This document shows positions 35,989-44,601 of a stretch of 64,000 bases of DNA, piece after piece. The notes beneath the pieces are model-generated. The model was not told the origin of the DNA. It did not search any database and saw nothing but the letters and a program-made list of their open reading frames with translations. The position numbers and the translations under genes are program-made. Position 1 is the first letter of the stretch; each line of letters opens with the position of its first letter. The DNA is from Micromonospora sp. FIMYZ51 (GTDB lineage Bacteria > Actinomycetota > Actinomycetes > Mycobacteriales > Micromonosporaceae): NCBI RefSeq assembly GCF_038246755.1, contig NZ_CP134706.1, forward strand, positions 2,294,001-2,358,000. Reading direction: 5' to 3'.

Positions 35989-36956
35989 ACATCCTGCTCT
36001 GGCACGTGCACGGCTCCTGGACCACCTCGTTCGTGCACGGCAAGCACCGCTACCTGGTACCGGCCACCCCGGACCGGGGCCCGTACGGTCTCGGCCGGGC
36101 GCGCACCTACACCTGGCCGGAGAGCGCGGCCGAGGTGAGCCCCGAGCAGCTGCGCGACGCCGAGGTCGACGTGGTCATCCTGCAACGGCCGGAGGAGATC
36201 GACCTGGCGGCCGAGTGGCTCGGCCGCCGACCGGGTCGGGACCTGCCGGCGATCTACGTGGAGCACAACACCCCGAAGGACGGGCAGGTCCCGCAGAGCC
36301 GCCATCCCATGGCCGACCGGGACGACCTGCTCGTCGCGCACGTGACCGCGTTCAACGAACTCTTCTGGGACACCGGCTCGACCCGGACCACCGTCGTCGA
36401 CCACGGCATCGTGCCGCCGACCGTGGAGTACACCGGCGAGCTGGACCGGCTGGCCGTGGTGATCAACGAGCCGGTGCGTCGCTGGCGGGTCACCGGCACG
36501 GACCTGCTGCCCCGCTTCGCCGAGATCGCCCCGCTGGACGTGTTCGGCCTGAAGGTGGCCGGGCTGGCGGAGCAGCTGGGTCTGCCCGCCGACCGGCTGA
36601 CCAGCCACGACGACGTGCCGCAGCACCGGATGCACGCCGAGTTGGCCAGGCGGCGGGCGTACCTGCACCTGTGCCGATGGACCTCGCTCGGGTTGAGCCT
36701 GATCGAGGCGATGAGCATCGGCATGCCGGTGGTGGCGCTGGCCACCACCGAGGCGGTGATGGCGGTACCGCCGGGCGCCGGTGCCCTCGCCACCCGGGTC
36801 GACGCCCTGCTGGTGGCCGCCGAGCGGCTCGTCGCCGAACCGGACCGGGCGCGCCGGGCGGGAGCCGAGGCGCGGGCCGCCGCCCGCGAACGCTACGGCC
36901 TCGACCGTTTCCTCGCCGACTGGGACCGGCTCCTGGAGGAGGAAGTATGCGGATAG
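35985..36956 (+). CDS. Glycosyltransferase (GT4/GT1-like)
   Basis: 323-aa cytosolic glycosyltransferase of the GT-B type. MNILLWHVHGSWTTSFVHGK is the first strand with its loop, the centre has YVEHNTPKDGQVPQSRHPMA and VVDHGIVPPTVEYTGE, and the C-terminal donor domain carries LHLCRWTSLGLSLIEAMSIG, resembling the E-x7-E motif of GT4. ATGA overlaps the end of the GmhB-GT9 gene, and its last 10 bases overlap the next glycosyltransferase. It is probably the second sugar transferase of the heptose operon. Acceptor and donor unknown. Confidence 0.82.
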   Translation: MNILLWHVHGSWTTSFVHGKHRYLVPATPDRGPYGLGRARTYTWPESAAEVSPEQLRDAEVDVVILQRPEEIDLAAEWLGRRPGRDLPAIYVEHNTPKDGQVPQSRHPMADRDDLLVAHVTAFNELFWDTGSTRTTVVDHGIVPPTVEYTGELDRLAVVINEPVRRWRVTGTDLLPRFAEIAPLDVFGLKVAGLAEQLGLPADRLTSHDDVPQHRMHAELARRRAYLHLCRWTSLGLSLIEAMSIGMPVVALATTEAVMAVPPGAGALATRVDALLVAAERLVAEPDRARRAGAEARAAARERYGLDRFLADWDRLLEEEVCG

Positions 36957-38164
36957 CGATGATCTCGGAGCACGCCAGCCCGCTCGCCATCCTCGGCGGC
37001 GAGGACGCCGGCGGCCAGAACACACACGTCGCGGAGCTCTCCGCCGCGCTCGTCGCCGCCGGGCACGACGTACGCGTCTACACCCGCCGCGACGCGGTGG
37101 ACCTGCCGGTGACCGTACGCGCCCCGGACGGCTACGACGTGGTGCACGTACCGGCCGGTCCCGCCGAGCCGGTGGCGAAGGACGCGCTGCTGCCGCACAT
37201 GCAGCCGTTCAGCGCCTGGCTGGTGGAACGCTGGCGGGGCGGGGACTGGGCACCCGAGGTGATCCACGCGCACTTCTGGATGAGCGGGCTGGCGGCGCTT
37301 CAGGCCAGCCGGCAGACCGGGATACCGGTGGTGCAGACGTACCACGCGCTCGGCACGGTCAAGCGCCGCCACCAGGGGGTTCAGGACACCAGCCCGGCGC
37401 GGCGGATCGGCTCCGAACTCCAGTTGGGCCGCACCGTCGACCGGGTGATCGCCCAGTGCCGCGACGAGGTCGGTGAGCTGGTCCGGATGGGGGTGCCCCG
37501 GTCCCGGATCACGGTCATCCCGTCCGGGGTCAACCTGGCCACCTTCGCCCCGCTGGGACCGGCCGCCGAGCAGGAGCCCGGCCGGGCCCGGATCCTCACC
37601 GTCGGCCGGCTTGTGGAACGCAAGGGCTTCCAGACCGTGGTGCGGGCGATGACCCACGTACCCGACGCGGAGTGCGTGGTGGTCGGCGGTCCGCCGGCCG
37701 GCCTGCTGGAGACCGACCCGTACGCGCGTCGACTGCGCGCCCTGGCCCGCAGCTGTGGCGTGGCCGACCGGGTCCGGCTGGTCGGCGCGGTGCCCCGCGA
37801 GGAGATGGGCCGCTGGTACCGGTCGGCGGACATCCTGGTCGCCGCGCCCTGGTACGAGCCGTTCGGCCTGACCCCGCTGGAGGCGATGGCGTGCGGGGTG
37901 CCCGTGGTGGCCACCGCAGTCGGTGGGCTGCGGGACACGGTGGTCGACGGGGTGACCGGCGATCTGGTGCCGGCCCGGGACCCGAGGGCGTTGGGCCAGG
38001 CGTTGCGGCGGCTGCTCGACGACCGGATCCGCCGGTTCGCCTACGCGGGCGCGGCGCGTGCCCGGGCCCGGCAGCACTACTCCTGGTCGGTCACTGCCGA
38101 GCGGCTCGCCGAGGTCTACGCCGAGGTGGCCGCCGTGCACCGGCCGAGTCGGGTGGTGGCCTGA
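36947..38164 (+). CDS. GT4-family glycosyltransferase
   Basis: 405-aa GT-B enzyme. N-terminal acceptor domain MRIAMISEHASPLAILGGED, GGQNTHVAELSAALVAAGHD and HAHFWMSGLAAL; C-terminal donor domain with LTVGRLVERKGFQTVVRAM and YEPFGLTPLEAMACGVPVVA (E-x7-E). The N-terminus resembles MshA and sucrose-synthase-like enzymes that start from a nucleotide sugar. Preceded by GGAGGAGGA, and its TGA overlaps the next ATG (TGATG). Position suggests that it works on the glycan that carries the heptose. Confidence 0.88.
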   Translation: MRIAMISEHASPLAILGGEDAGGQNTHVAELSAALVAAGHDVRVYTRRDAVDLPVTVRAPDGYDVVHVPAGPAEPVAKDALLPHMQPFSAWLVERWRGGDWAPEVIHAHFWMSGLAALQASRQTGIPVVQTYHALGTVKRRHQGVQDTSPARRIGSELQLGRTVDRVIAQCRDEVGELVRMGVPRSRITVIPSGVNLATFAPLGPAAEQEPGRARILTVGRLVERKGFQTVVRAMTHVPDAECVVVGGPPAGLLETDPYARRLRALARSCGVADRVRLVGAVPREEMGRWYRSADILVAAPWYEPFGLTPLEAMACGVPVVATAVGGLRDTVVDGVTGDLVPARDPRALGQALRRLLDDRIRRFAYAGAARARARQHYSWSVTAERLAEVYAEVAAVHRPSRVVA

Positions 38165-38835
38165 TGCCGACGGGGAACCCACTGGAGGAGCACCTGACGC
38201 AGCTGGCGGCGGCGCTGGCCCCGTACCGGCGGTGCGAGCCGCTGCTCGCCCGTTGGGGTGCCACGCTGGCGCGCCGGCTCACCGCGGGCGGCCGGCTGTT
38301 GGTGGCCGGCAACGGCGGCAGCGCCGCCGAGGCGCAGCACCTCACCGCCGAACTGGTCGGCAAGCTGCGCGAGGACCGTCAGCCGCTGTCGGCGATCGCG
38401 CTGCACGCCGAGACCTCGGCGCTTACCGCGATCGGCAACGACTACGGCTACGACGAGGTCTTCGCCCGCCAGGTCCGCGCCCACGGCCGCCCCGACGACG
38501 TGCTGCTGCTGCTGTCCACAAGCGGCGGCAGCGGCAACCTGCTCGCCGCCGCGCGGGCCGGGCGGGACGCCGGACTGCGCTGCTGGGCCTTGACCGGCCC
38601 GGCGCCGAACCCGCTCGCCGACGCCTGTCACGAGGTGCTGGCCGTGGACTCGCCGGACAGTCAGGTGGTCCAGGAGCTGCATCTGGTCTCCAGTCACCTG
38701 CTCTGCGAGTACGTCGAACGGGCGATGCGGGAGTACCTGGCACCGTCCGTTCCCGCCGCGCCGGCCGCCGGCCCGGTGCGGGCCGGGGTCGAGGTGGTGT
38801 TGGACGGCGGTGTCGGACGGGCGGTCGAGGCGTGA
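38164..38835 (+). CDS. gmhA: SIS-domain phosphoheptose isomerase
   Basis: 223-aa sugar isomerase converting sedoheptulose 7-phosphate to D-glycero-D-manno-heptose 7-phosphate, the first step of ADP-heptose synthesis. SIS fold: GGRLLVAGNGGSAAEAQHLT (GmhA signature), AELVGKLREDRQPLSAIALH, LLLLSTSGGSGNLLAAARAG. The C-terminal 25 residues are a Pro/Ala/Gly tail. It overlaps the GT4 gene by one base and is followed at 10 bp by HldE, so all three GmhA-HldE-GmhB activities belong to one transcript. Confidence 0.92.
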   Translation: MPTGNPLEEHLTQLAAALAPYRRCEPLLARWGATLARRLTAGGRLLVAGNGGSAAEAQHLTAELVGKLREDRQPLSAIALHAETSALTAIGNDYGYDEVFARQVRAHGRPDDVLLLLSTSGGSGNLLAAARAGRDAGLRCWALTGPAPNPLADACHEVLAVDSPDSQVVQELHLVSSHLLCEYVERAMREYLAPSVPAAPAAGPVRAGVEVVLDGGVGRAVEA

Positions 38836-38845
38836 GGAGACAATC

Positions 38846-40265
38846 GTGACGGGACCCGTGGTGGTGGTCGGCGACACCCTGCTCGACCGGGACGTCGAGG
38901 GCATCGTCAACCGGCTCTGCCCGGACTCGCCGGCACCGGTGCTCGACGAGATGGTGCACGTCGACCGGCCGGGGGGCGCGGGGCTCGCCGCCCTCTTCGC
39001 CGCGCTGCACCACACCGAGGTGGTGCTGGTCACCGCGCTTGCCGATGATGCGGGCGGGGCCCGGCTCGGTGTGCTGTTGGCCGCTGCCGGGGTGCAGGTG
39101 TTCCCGCTGCCGCTGGCCGGTGCCACTCCGGAGAAGATCCGGCTGCGCGCCGGGGGACGGGTGCTGCTGCGGCACGACCGGGGTGGCGGCACCGGGGAGC
39201 CGGGTGAGCCCGCCGAGGCGGTGCTGCGCGCGATCGAGCGGGCCTCGGTGGTGTTGGTGAGCGACTACGGCCGGGGGGTGGCCCGGCAGCCGGCGCTGCG
39301 GGCGGCGCTGGCGGCGACCCGGGCCCCGCTGGTCTGGGATCCGCATCCGCGCGGGCCGGCGGCGGTGCCGGGGGTGCACCTGGTCACCCCGAACGAGACG
39401 GAGGTACGGGAACTGGTGGAGGTGCCGGCCGCCGCCACCCGGCTGGCCAGTGCCGCCGAGGGGCCGACCGGCTGCGGCAGCGGTGGCGGGCGGGGGCGGT
39501 CGCGGTCACGCTTGGCGCCGACGGCGCGCTGCTCAGCCACGCCGGCTCGACGCCGTTGATGGTGCCCGCGCCGCTCGCCGCCGAGGGGACACCTGCGGCG
39601 CCGGGGACCGCTTCGCCGCCACCGCCGGGCTCGCCCTGGCCCGTGGCGCGGTGGTGTCCGAGGCGGTGCAGGAGGCGGTGGCCGAGGCCTCCGCGTACGT
39701 GGCGGGCGGTGGCGTGGCCACCGCGTTGCCGGCACCGGTACGCCGGGCGCCGCAGGCGGTGCACGCGGCGGTCGCCGGTGACCGGGTCGGGGTGGCCGCC
39801 GCCGCCGCCGTGGTGTCCCGGGTCCGGGCCGCCGGTGGGACGGTGGTCGCCACCGGCGGCTGCTTCGACCTGCTGCACGCCGGTCACGTGGCGACCCTCC
39901 AGGCGGCGCGGCAGCTCGGCGACTGCCTGGTGGTGTGTCTCAACTCCGACGCCAGCGTCAGCGGGCTGAAGGGGCCGGACCGTCCGGTGATGCGGCAGGA
40001 CGACCGCAGCCGGCTGCTGGCCGCGTTGAGCTGCGTCGACGCGGTCATGATCTTTGACGAGTCGACCCCGGCGGCGGCGCTGTCCTGGCTGCGGCCGGAC
40101 ATCTGGGTCAAGGGTGGGGACTACGCCACCGGCGACGACGACGCGCTGCCCGAGGCGGAGATCCTGCACCGCTGGGGCGGGCACACCGTCGTGGTGCCCT
40201 ATCTGGACGGGCGGTCGACCAGCCAGATGATCGCCGCCGCCCGCGCCGCCGGAGTGCCGGCATGA
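38846..40265 (+). pseudogene. hldE: Bifunctional heptose 7-phosphate kinase / heptose 1-phosphate adenylyltransferase, frameshifted
   Basis: N-terminal PfkB-type kinase from GTG 38846 (VVVVGDTLLDRDVEGIVNRL, VHVDRPGGAGLAAL, LVSDYGRGVARQ) and C-terminal RfaE2 nucleotidyltransferase (VVATGGCFDLLHAGHVATLQ, VCLNSDASVSGLKGPDRPVM, IWVKGGDYATGDDDALPEAE). Between them the frame shifts twice: at about 39460 (GAGGGGCC, one G short) and about 39589 (GAGGGGACACC, one G short). Correcting both restores the kinase ATP-site motif GDTCGAGDRFAATAGLAL. Without correction kinase and transferase would be separate, the kinase truncated before its anion hole. GGAG lies before the start. Product: ADP-D-glycero-beta-D-manno-heptose. 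Confidence 0.85.
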
Positions 40266-40348
40266 GCGAGCGTCAGCGAGCGAATCATCGGCTCAGTGCG
40301 TTGGTGCCTCATGGCGGCGCGGAGCGAAGCGGAGTGCCGGCATGAGCG
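40251..40348. repeat. 80-bp insertion flanked by 18-bp direct repeats
   Basis: GGAGTGCCGGCATGAGCG occurs at 40251-40268 (end of hldE, including its TGA) and again at 40331-40348 (around the ATG of the SDR gene). The 62 bases in between are rich in GCGAGCG/GCGAAGC motifs, a style I associate with dispersed Micromonosporaceae repeats. Removing one repeat plus the spacer would make hldE and the SDR overlap as ATGA. Confidence 0.85.
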
Positions 40349-41031
40349 GTGTCGGAAAAACGGTGCTGGTCACCGGTGGGTCCAGCGGGCTGGGTGCGGC
40401 GGTGGTCGCGGCGGTGGCCGGTGCCGGCGGCCGGCCGCTGGTGCTGGACCGGCGGGCTCCCGCCGACGGGGTGCCGTGGATCGAGTGCGACCTGGCCGAC
40501 ACCCGGGGTGCGGAGGAGGCCACCCGGCGGCTCGTCGAGCGGGTGGGTGGGCTGGACGCGGTGGTCACCGCGGCCGGCATCGACGTGCCCGGCCGGCTCG
40601 CCGACGTACCGGGCGAGACGTGGGACCGGATCGTCGCGGTGGACCTGCTCGCCACCGCGGCGGTGATCCGGGCCGCCCTGCCGTTCCTGGAGGCGTCCCG
40701 GGGCAGCGTCGTCACGGTCGCGTCCACGCTCGGGCTGAAGGCGGTAAGTGACGCGACGGCGTACTGCGCGGCCAAGTTCGGGGTGGTCGGGTTCACCCGG
40801 GCACTCGCCGCCGAGTTGGCCGGCCGGGTCGGCGTCACCCTGCTGGTGCCGGGCGGCATGCGTACCGCGTTCTTCGACGAGCGGGATCCGCAGTACCGCC
40901 CGGGGCCGGACGCGAAGCTCAACGAGCCGGCGGACACCGCCGCCGCGGTGCTGTTCGCGCTCTCCCAGCCTGCCGGCTGCGCGGTTCGTGAGCTGGTGGT
41001 CTGTGCCGAGCAGGAGACGTCGTACCCGTGA
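40342..41031 (+). CDS. SDR-family oxidoreductase
   Basis: 229-aa classical short-chain dehydrogenase. NAD(P) motif TVLVTGGSSGLGAAVVAAVA, catalytic Ser in VVTVASTLGLKA and YCAAKFG (Tyr-x-x-x-Lys), C-terminal cap typical of ketoreductases. It is not an HldD-type epimerase, so conversion of the heptose to the L-glycero form is not obvious. It may modify the heptose or another sugar on the glycan. Start ATG 40342 is within the repeat element; its TGA overlaps the following GTG (GTGA). Confidence 0.88.
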   Translation: MSGVGKTVLVTGGSSGLGAAVVAAVAGAGGRPLVLDRRAPADGVPWIECDLADTRGAEEATRRLVERVGGLDAVVTAAGIDVPGRLADVPGETWDRIVAVDLLATAAVIRAALPFLEASRGSVVTVASTLGLKAVSDATAYCAAKFGVVGFTRALAAELAGRVGVTLLVPGGMRTAFFDERDPQYRPGPDAKLNEPADTAAAVLFALSQPAGCAVRELVVCAEQETSYP

Positions 41032-41980
41032 TTCTGGCGTTGCGTGCCCTGGGCGTCGGTGACCTCGCCACCGGGGTCCCGGCGTTGCGGGCGCTGCGCG
41101 CGGCCCATCCCGACCGGGAGTTGGTGCTCGCCGCGCCGGCCTGGCTGGGGCCGCTTGTCGAGTTGGTCGGCGGCGTCGACCGGCTGCTGCCGACCGGCGG
41201 TCTGGACCGGCTGGACCGCCCCGCCGGTACGGTCGAGGTCGCGGTCAACCTGCACGGCCGGGGACCGGACTCGCACCGGCTGCTGGCCACCACCCGGCCC
41301 GAGCGCCTGCTCGCCTTCGCCAACCCCGACGCGGGGCACGTCGACGGGCCGGCGTGGGACGACGACGAGCACGAGGTGGCGCGCTGGTGCCGGCTGCTGG
41401 CGGCGTACGGCATCCCGGCCGACCCGGGCGACCTGGAGCTGCGCCGTCCGGCGCGGCCCGGCGTGCCCACCGGCCGTACCGTGCTGCATCCCGGGTCCAA
41501 GATCGCCGCCAAGCGCTGGCCGGCGGGCCGGTACGCGGCCCTGGCCCGGGAGCTGACCCGCCGGGGGCATCGGGTGGTGCTCACCGGCAGCGCGGGGAGC
41601 GGACGGCCGCTGCCCGGGTGGCGGCCGACGCCGGGCTGCCGCCGGACGCGGTGCTGGCCGGCCGGACCGACCTCGGTGAGTTGGCGGCCCTGGTCGCCGG
41701 TGCCCGCCTGGTGGTCAGCGGGGACACCGGGGTGGCGCACCTGGCCACCGGCTACCGGGTCGCCTCGGTGGTGCTCTTCGGCCCGGTCCCGCCGAGCCGG
41801 TGGGGGCCACCACCGGGGCGTCGGCGGCACCGGGCGCTCTGGGCCGGTCCGGCGGCATGGCCGGGCTGGAACGGGGTAGGAAGCCATCCCGCGATGGCCG
41901 CACTCGGCGTGGACGAGGTGCTGGCCGCGGTGGACGAGGTGGAACGGGTGGTGCGTGCCGACCGTGCGGTTGCGGCGTAG
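41028..41980 (+). pseudogene. GT9 heptosyltransferase-like protein, single -1 frameshift
   Basis: GTG 41028 gives ILALRALGVGDLATGVPALR (GT9 N-terminal strand and loop), then LAAPAWLGPLVELVGGVDRL and VLHPGSKIAAKRWPAGRYAA (nucleotide-binding pocket). At about 41597 (GCGGGGAGC, one G missing) the frame shifts; in the shifted frame LGELAALVAGARLVVSGDTG, VAHLATGYRVASVVLFGPVP and HPAMAALGVDEVL restore the complete C-terminal GT9 domain, ending at 41980. Predicted ADP-heptose-dependent transferase. Overlaps the SDR by 4 bases and the topoisomerase gene by 26. Confidence 0.82.
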
Positions 41981-42947
41981 CGATCCGGGCCGGCCGGGGT
42001 ACGCGCGGCGTCGGCGGGGTGCGGGCTGGTCGTTTCTGGACCCGCGCGGTGTGCCGGTGCGCGACCCGGACCAGCTGGCCCGGTTGCGGGCGCTGGTGAT
42101 TCCGCCCGCGTGGCGGGAGGTCTGGATCTCGCCGTACCCGAACGGGCACATCCAGGCCACCGGGATCGACGCCGCCGGCCGCAAGCAGTACCTCTACCAC
42201 CCGGTCTGGCGGCAGCGGCAGGACGAGGCGAAGTTCGACCACGTGCTGGAGGTGGCGCGCCGGCTGCCGGTGCTGCGCGAGCGGGTCGGTCACCACCTGG
42301 CCGGGCGGGGGCTGCGCCGGGAGCGGGTGCTGGCGACGGTGACCCGGCTGCTGGACACCGGCATCTTCCGGGTCGGCAGTGACCAGTACGCAGCCGGCGA
42401 CGACCCGACGTTCGGGGTGGCCACCCTGCGCCCCGAACACGCCCGGGCCCGGAGCGGCTGCGTGCTCTTCGAGTTCCCGGCCAAGGGCGGCATCGAGCAG
42501 GTACGGCTGGTCGAGGATCCGCAGCTGTGCCGGGTGCTGCTCGACCTGCGCCGCCGACGCCGGGCGGCCGAGCGGCTCTTCGGTTACTGGGACGGCACCA
42601 CCTGGCGGGACGTCCGCGCCGACGAGATCAACGATTATCTGCGTACCGCAAGCGGTGGCGAGATGACCGCGAAGGACTTCCGCACCTGGCACGCCACGGT
42701 GCGGGCCGCCACCGAACTGGCCGGGTGGACCTCGGCCCGGTCGGCGACCGCGCGGCGGCGGGCGGTGGCGGGGGTGATGCGGGAGGTGGCGGAGCTGCTG
42801 GGCAACACCCCGACGGTGGCCCGTACGTCATACGTCGATCCCCGGGTGGTGGACCTGTTCCACGACGGCGTGGTCGCGCCGGTCACCCGGGACACCCCAC
42901 GCGAGCAGGCCGAACAGGCGGTGCTGACCCTGCTTGAGCGGTCCTGA
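41955..42947 (+). CDS. DNA topoisomerase IB (poxvirus/eukaryotic type)
   Basis: 330-aa monomeric type IB topoisomerase, relaxing supercoils by a 3'-phosphotyrosine. N-terminal RLRALVIPPAWREVWISPYP, AAGRKQYLYHPVWR; core GSDQYAAGDDPTFGVATLR, AKDFRTWHATVRAA with the active-site Arg and His, and TSYVDPRVVDLF with the nucleophile Tyr. Such enzymes occur sporadically in actinobacteria and are common in poxviruses. GTG 41955 overlaps the GT9 gene, so transcription continues from the heptose operon although the function is unrelated. Confidence 0.92.
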   Translation: MPTVRLRRSDPGRPGYARRRRGAGWSFLDPRGVPVRDPDQLARLRALVIPPAWREVWISPYPNGHIQATGIDAAGRKQYLYHPVWRQRQDEAKFDHVLEVARRLPVLRERVGHHLAGRGLRRERVLATVTRLLDTGIFRVGSDQYAAGDDPTFGVATLRPEHARARSGCVLFEFPAKGGIEQVRLVEDPQLCRVLLDLRRRRRAAERLFGYWDGTTWRDVRADEINDYLRTASGGEMTAKDFRTWHATVRAATELAGWTSARSATARRRAVAGVMREVAELLGNTPTVARTSYVDPRVVDLFHDGVVAPVTRDTPREQAEQAVLTLLERS

Positions 42948-42965
42948 GCCGGGAGCCGGCGGGTC

Positions 42966-44363
42966 CTATCTGAGATACCGCTCCACTTCGGCGATCCACT
43001 CCGGCATACCCTTGTAGACCTTCCGGTATAAATCAAGAATCTCTTTCTTGGTCAGATGCTCCAGTTCGTCCTTGGGGATCTTCCTGGCCAGTGCGGTAGA
43101 AATCGGCGAATGCTGGCCGGCGGTCAGAATGATCGACGGGGCCTTTTGGACGTCGTGCCCAAGATGCTTGAGCACGGACTGTTCAATGATGTGATGGGCC
43201 TGGTACGCGCCGCCGTGGCCTCTGGTGAACACCGAGAAGGAATCAAAAGGCCCGATGATGCCGCGTTTGTTCAATTCTGACGCGACGATAGGCGCGCCCT
43301 TGTCGAATTTCTTCGTGAGAGACTCGGCCGCCTCGACGGACAATGTGCGGCTGACCCGTTGCCCGGATCGTACCGCCTGAATGAAAGCCTTTCCTTCCGC
43401 GTTGGGTGAAATCGCTTTCTTGGCGACCGCCTTGGCGACACTCCGCATTTTCAGGATGACACCCAACGTCACCTTGCCGCCGGTGGCTGTGCCCTTCTTC
43501 AGCGCGCCCTTGACAAGCAGCTTCGCGGCGACGCCAGCGGCGCCCTTGCCGACTCCGGACGGCGTCGGAACGTAGTCCAGCGGACCGAGTCCTTCGGATT
43601 CGACGCCGATCGCAACCCCGGCATCGACGACAAAATTTCCCTCGCGATCGACGAGCCGGGAGATTCCGTCAGCATGAAACGTCCGGTAACCGATGATCTC
43701 TCTGGTTTCCGGGTCCAGCACCACACCGCTGATGCGGTTACGGTTCTCGGGCAGGTCTTCTTCGAAGTCGCTGATGCCTTGCGGGCCGGACTCGTCGTCC
43801 ACGACGATGCCGCCGTCGCCAGCGTGCGCCGGCTCGCCCGGGAGTCGGACGCTGGCCGGTGGCGCGATTATCGGCTCCATCTCCAAATCCGTGTTCACGA
43901 GCGCGATGCTCGTGCCGACGCTCGGCCCCCACAGGAAGTTGACAATGTCCGCGATCTGATCCCGGGGAAGTGTCTCGACCCGATTTTTCTCGCGGAGCAG
44001 AAATTCCAGATCCCGCTGCATTTTGGCGCGCACGGTCTGCATGGCGAGCACGAGCCTCGGTCCGCCGACCAACCCGCCGGCCTCCTCGTCCCTGAGAACC
44101 TGCTCGCCGAGCCTGGCCAATCGCGGCAACAGGTCGTACATCGGCAGACCCTGGATCTCCGCGAGCGGGGCGTTGTTCTCCTCTCTGCGCTGCACCACGA
44201 ACCCGGTGCCCGGTGCCTTTGTCGCACCCGTCAGCAGAGCATCGACGGCACGATTTCCCGCGAGACGCTGGAGTCCGAGCAGGGCCACTGGCGCCGCGGC
44301 GGTTCGCTGCGGCAACCTGTCCGCCGCGCACGCTGTTTCGCGACGCTCGCGTCTGCTACCCAC
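42966..44363 (-). CDS. Probable effector/toxin with LQRLAGN motif and C-terminal HH-type nuclease-like domain
   Basis: 465-aa protein in AT-richer DNA than its neighbours. N-terminal residues about 26-40 (VALLGLQRLAGNRAVDALL) form the LQRxAGN motif common in actinobacterial cargo encoded with extracellular contractile injection systems. The centre (about 60-330) is charged, with YVPTPSGVGKGAAGVAAKLL, a Gly/Ala pre-toxin linker, at about 255-280. The C-terminal domain has HGGAYQAHHIIEQSVLKHLG, a His-His-Ile-Ile motif resembling HNH/colicin-type or AHH nucleases, and KEILDLYRKVYKGMPEWIAE. GTG 44363 is the apparent start. No immunity gene or eCIS structural gene is visible. Confidence 0.7.
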   Translation of the reverse strand: MGSRRERRETACAADRLPQRTAAAPVALLGLQRLAGNRAVDALLTGATKAPGTGFVVQRREENNAPLAEIQGLPMYDLLPRLARLGEQVLRDEEAGGLVGGPRLVLAMQTVRAKMQRDLEFLLREKNRVETLPRDQIADIVNFLWGPSVGTSIALVNTDLEMEPIIAPPASVRLPGEPAHAGDGGIVVDDESGPQGISDFEEDLPENRNRISGVVLDPETREIIGYRTFHADGISRLVDREGNFVVDAGVAIGVESEGLGPLDYVPTPSGVGKGAAGVAAKLLVKGALKKGTATGGKVTLGVILKMRSVAKAVAKKAISPNAEGKAFIQAVRSGQRVSRTLSVEAAESLTKKFDKGAPIVASELNKRGIIGPFDSFSVFTRGHGGAYQAHHIIEQSVLKHLGHDVQKAPSIILTAGQHSPISTALARKIPKDELEHLTKKEILDLYRKVYKGMPEWIAEVERYLR

Positions 44364-44601
44364 TCACAGAGCAAGCCCGTCGGACGTAGTCGGGCGCAAG
44401 CGAACCGTGTGCATCCCACAGGGCAGAGATCGTTGCCCGAGAGGGCTCATGTCCAGAAGTGGGCTGGCGCCGCCCGCCGGCACGCCCGGCCGGATGCACC
44501 TCCGTGAACCGGCGTGATTTTCCCGGTGAGTTGTTGATTCCACCGGGATGTCGCCGTCCTGACGACCATCGCCCCCCGGCCGCCGAGCCTGAGGGGCGAC
44601 C

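Noticed and set aside
34028..38164. A single 1378-aa protein covering GmhB-GT9 through the GT4
   Set aside because: The open frame is a chance join of GmhB, shifted segments and the GT4 gene; conserved domains change frame and the GT4 has its own ribosome site and ATG at 36947.
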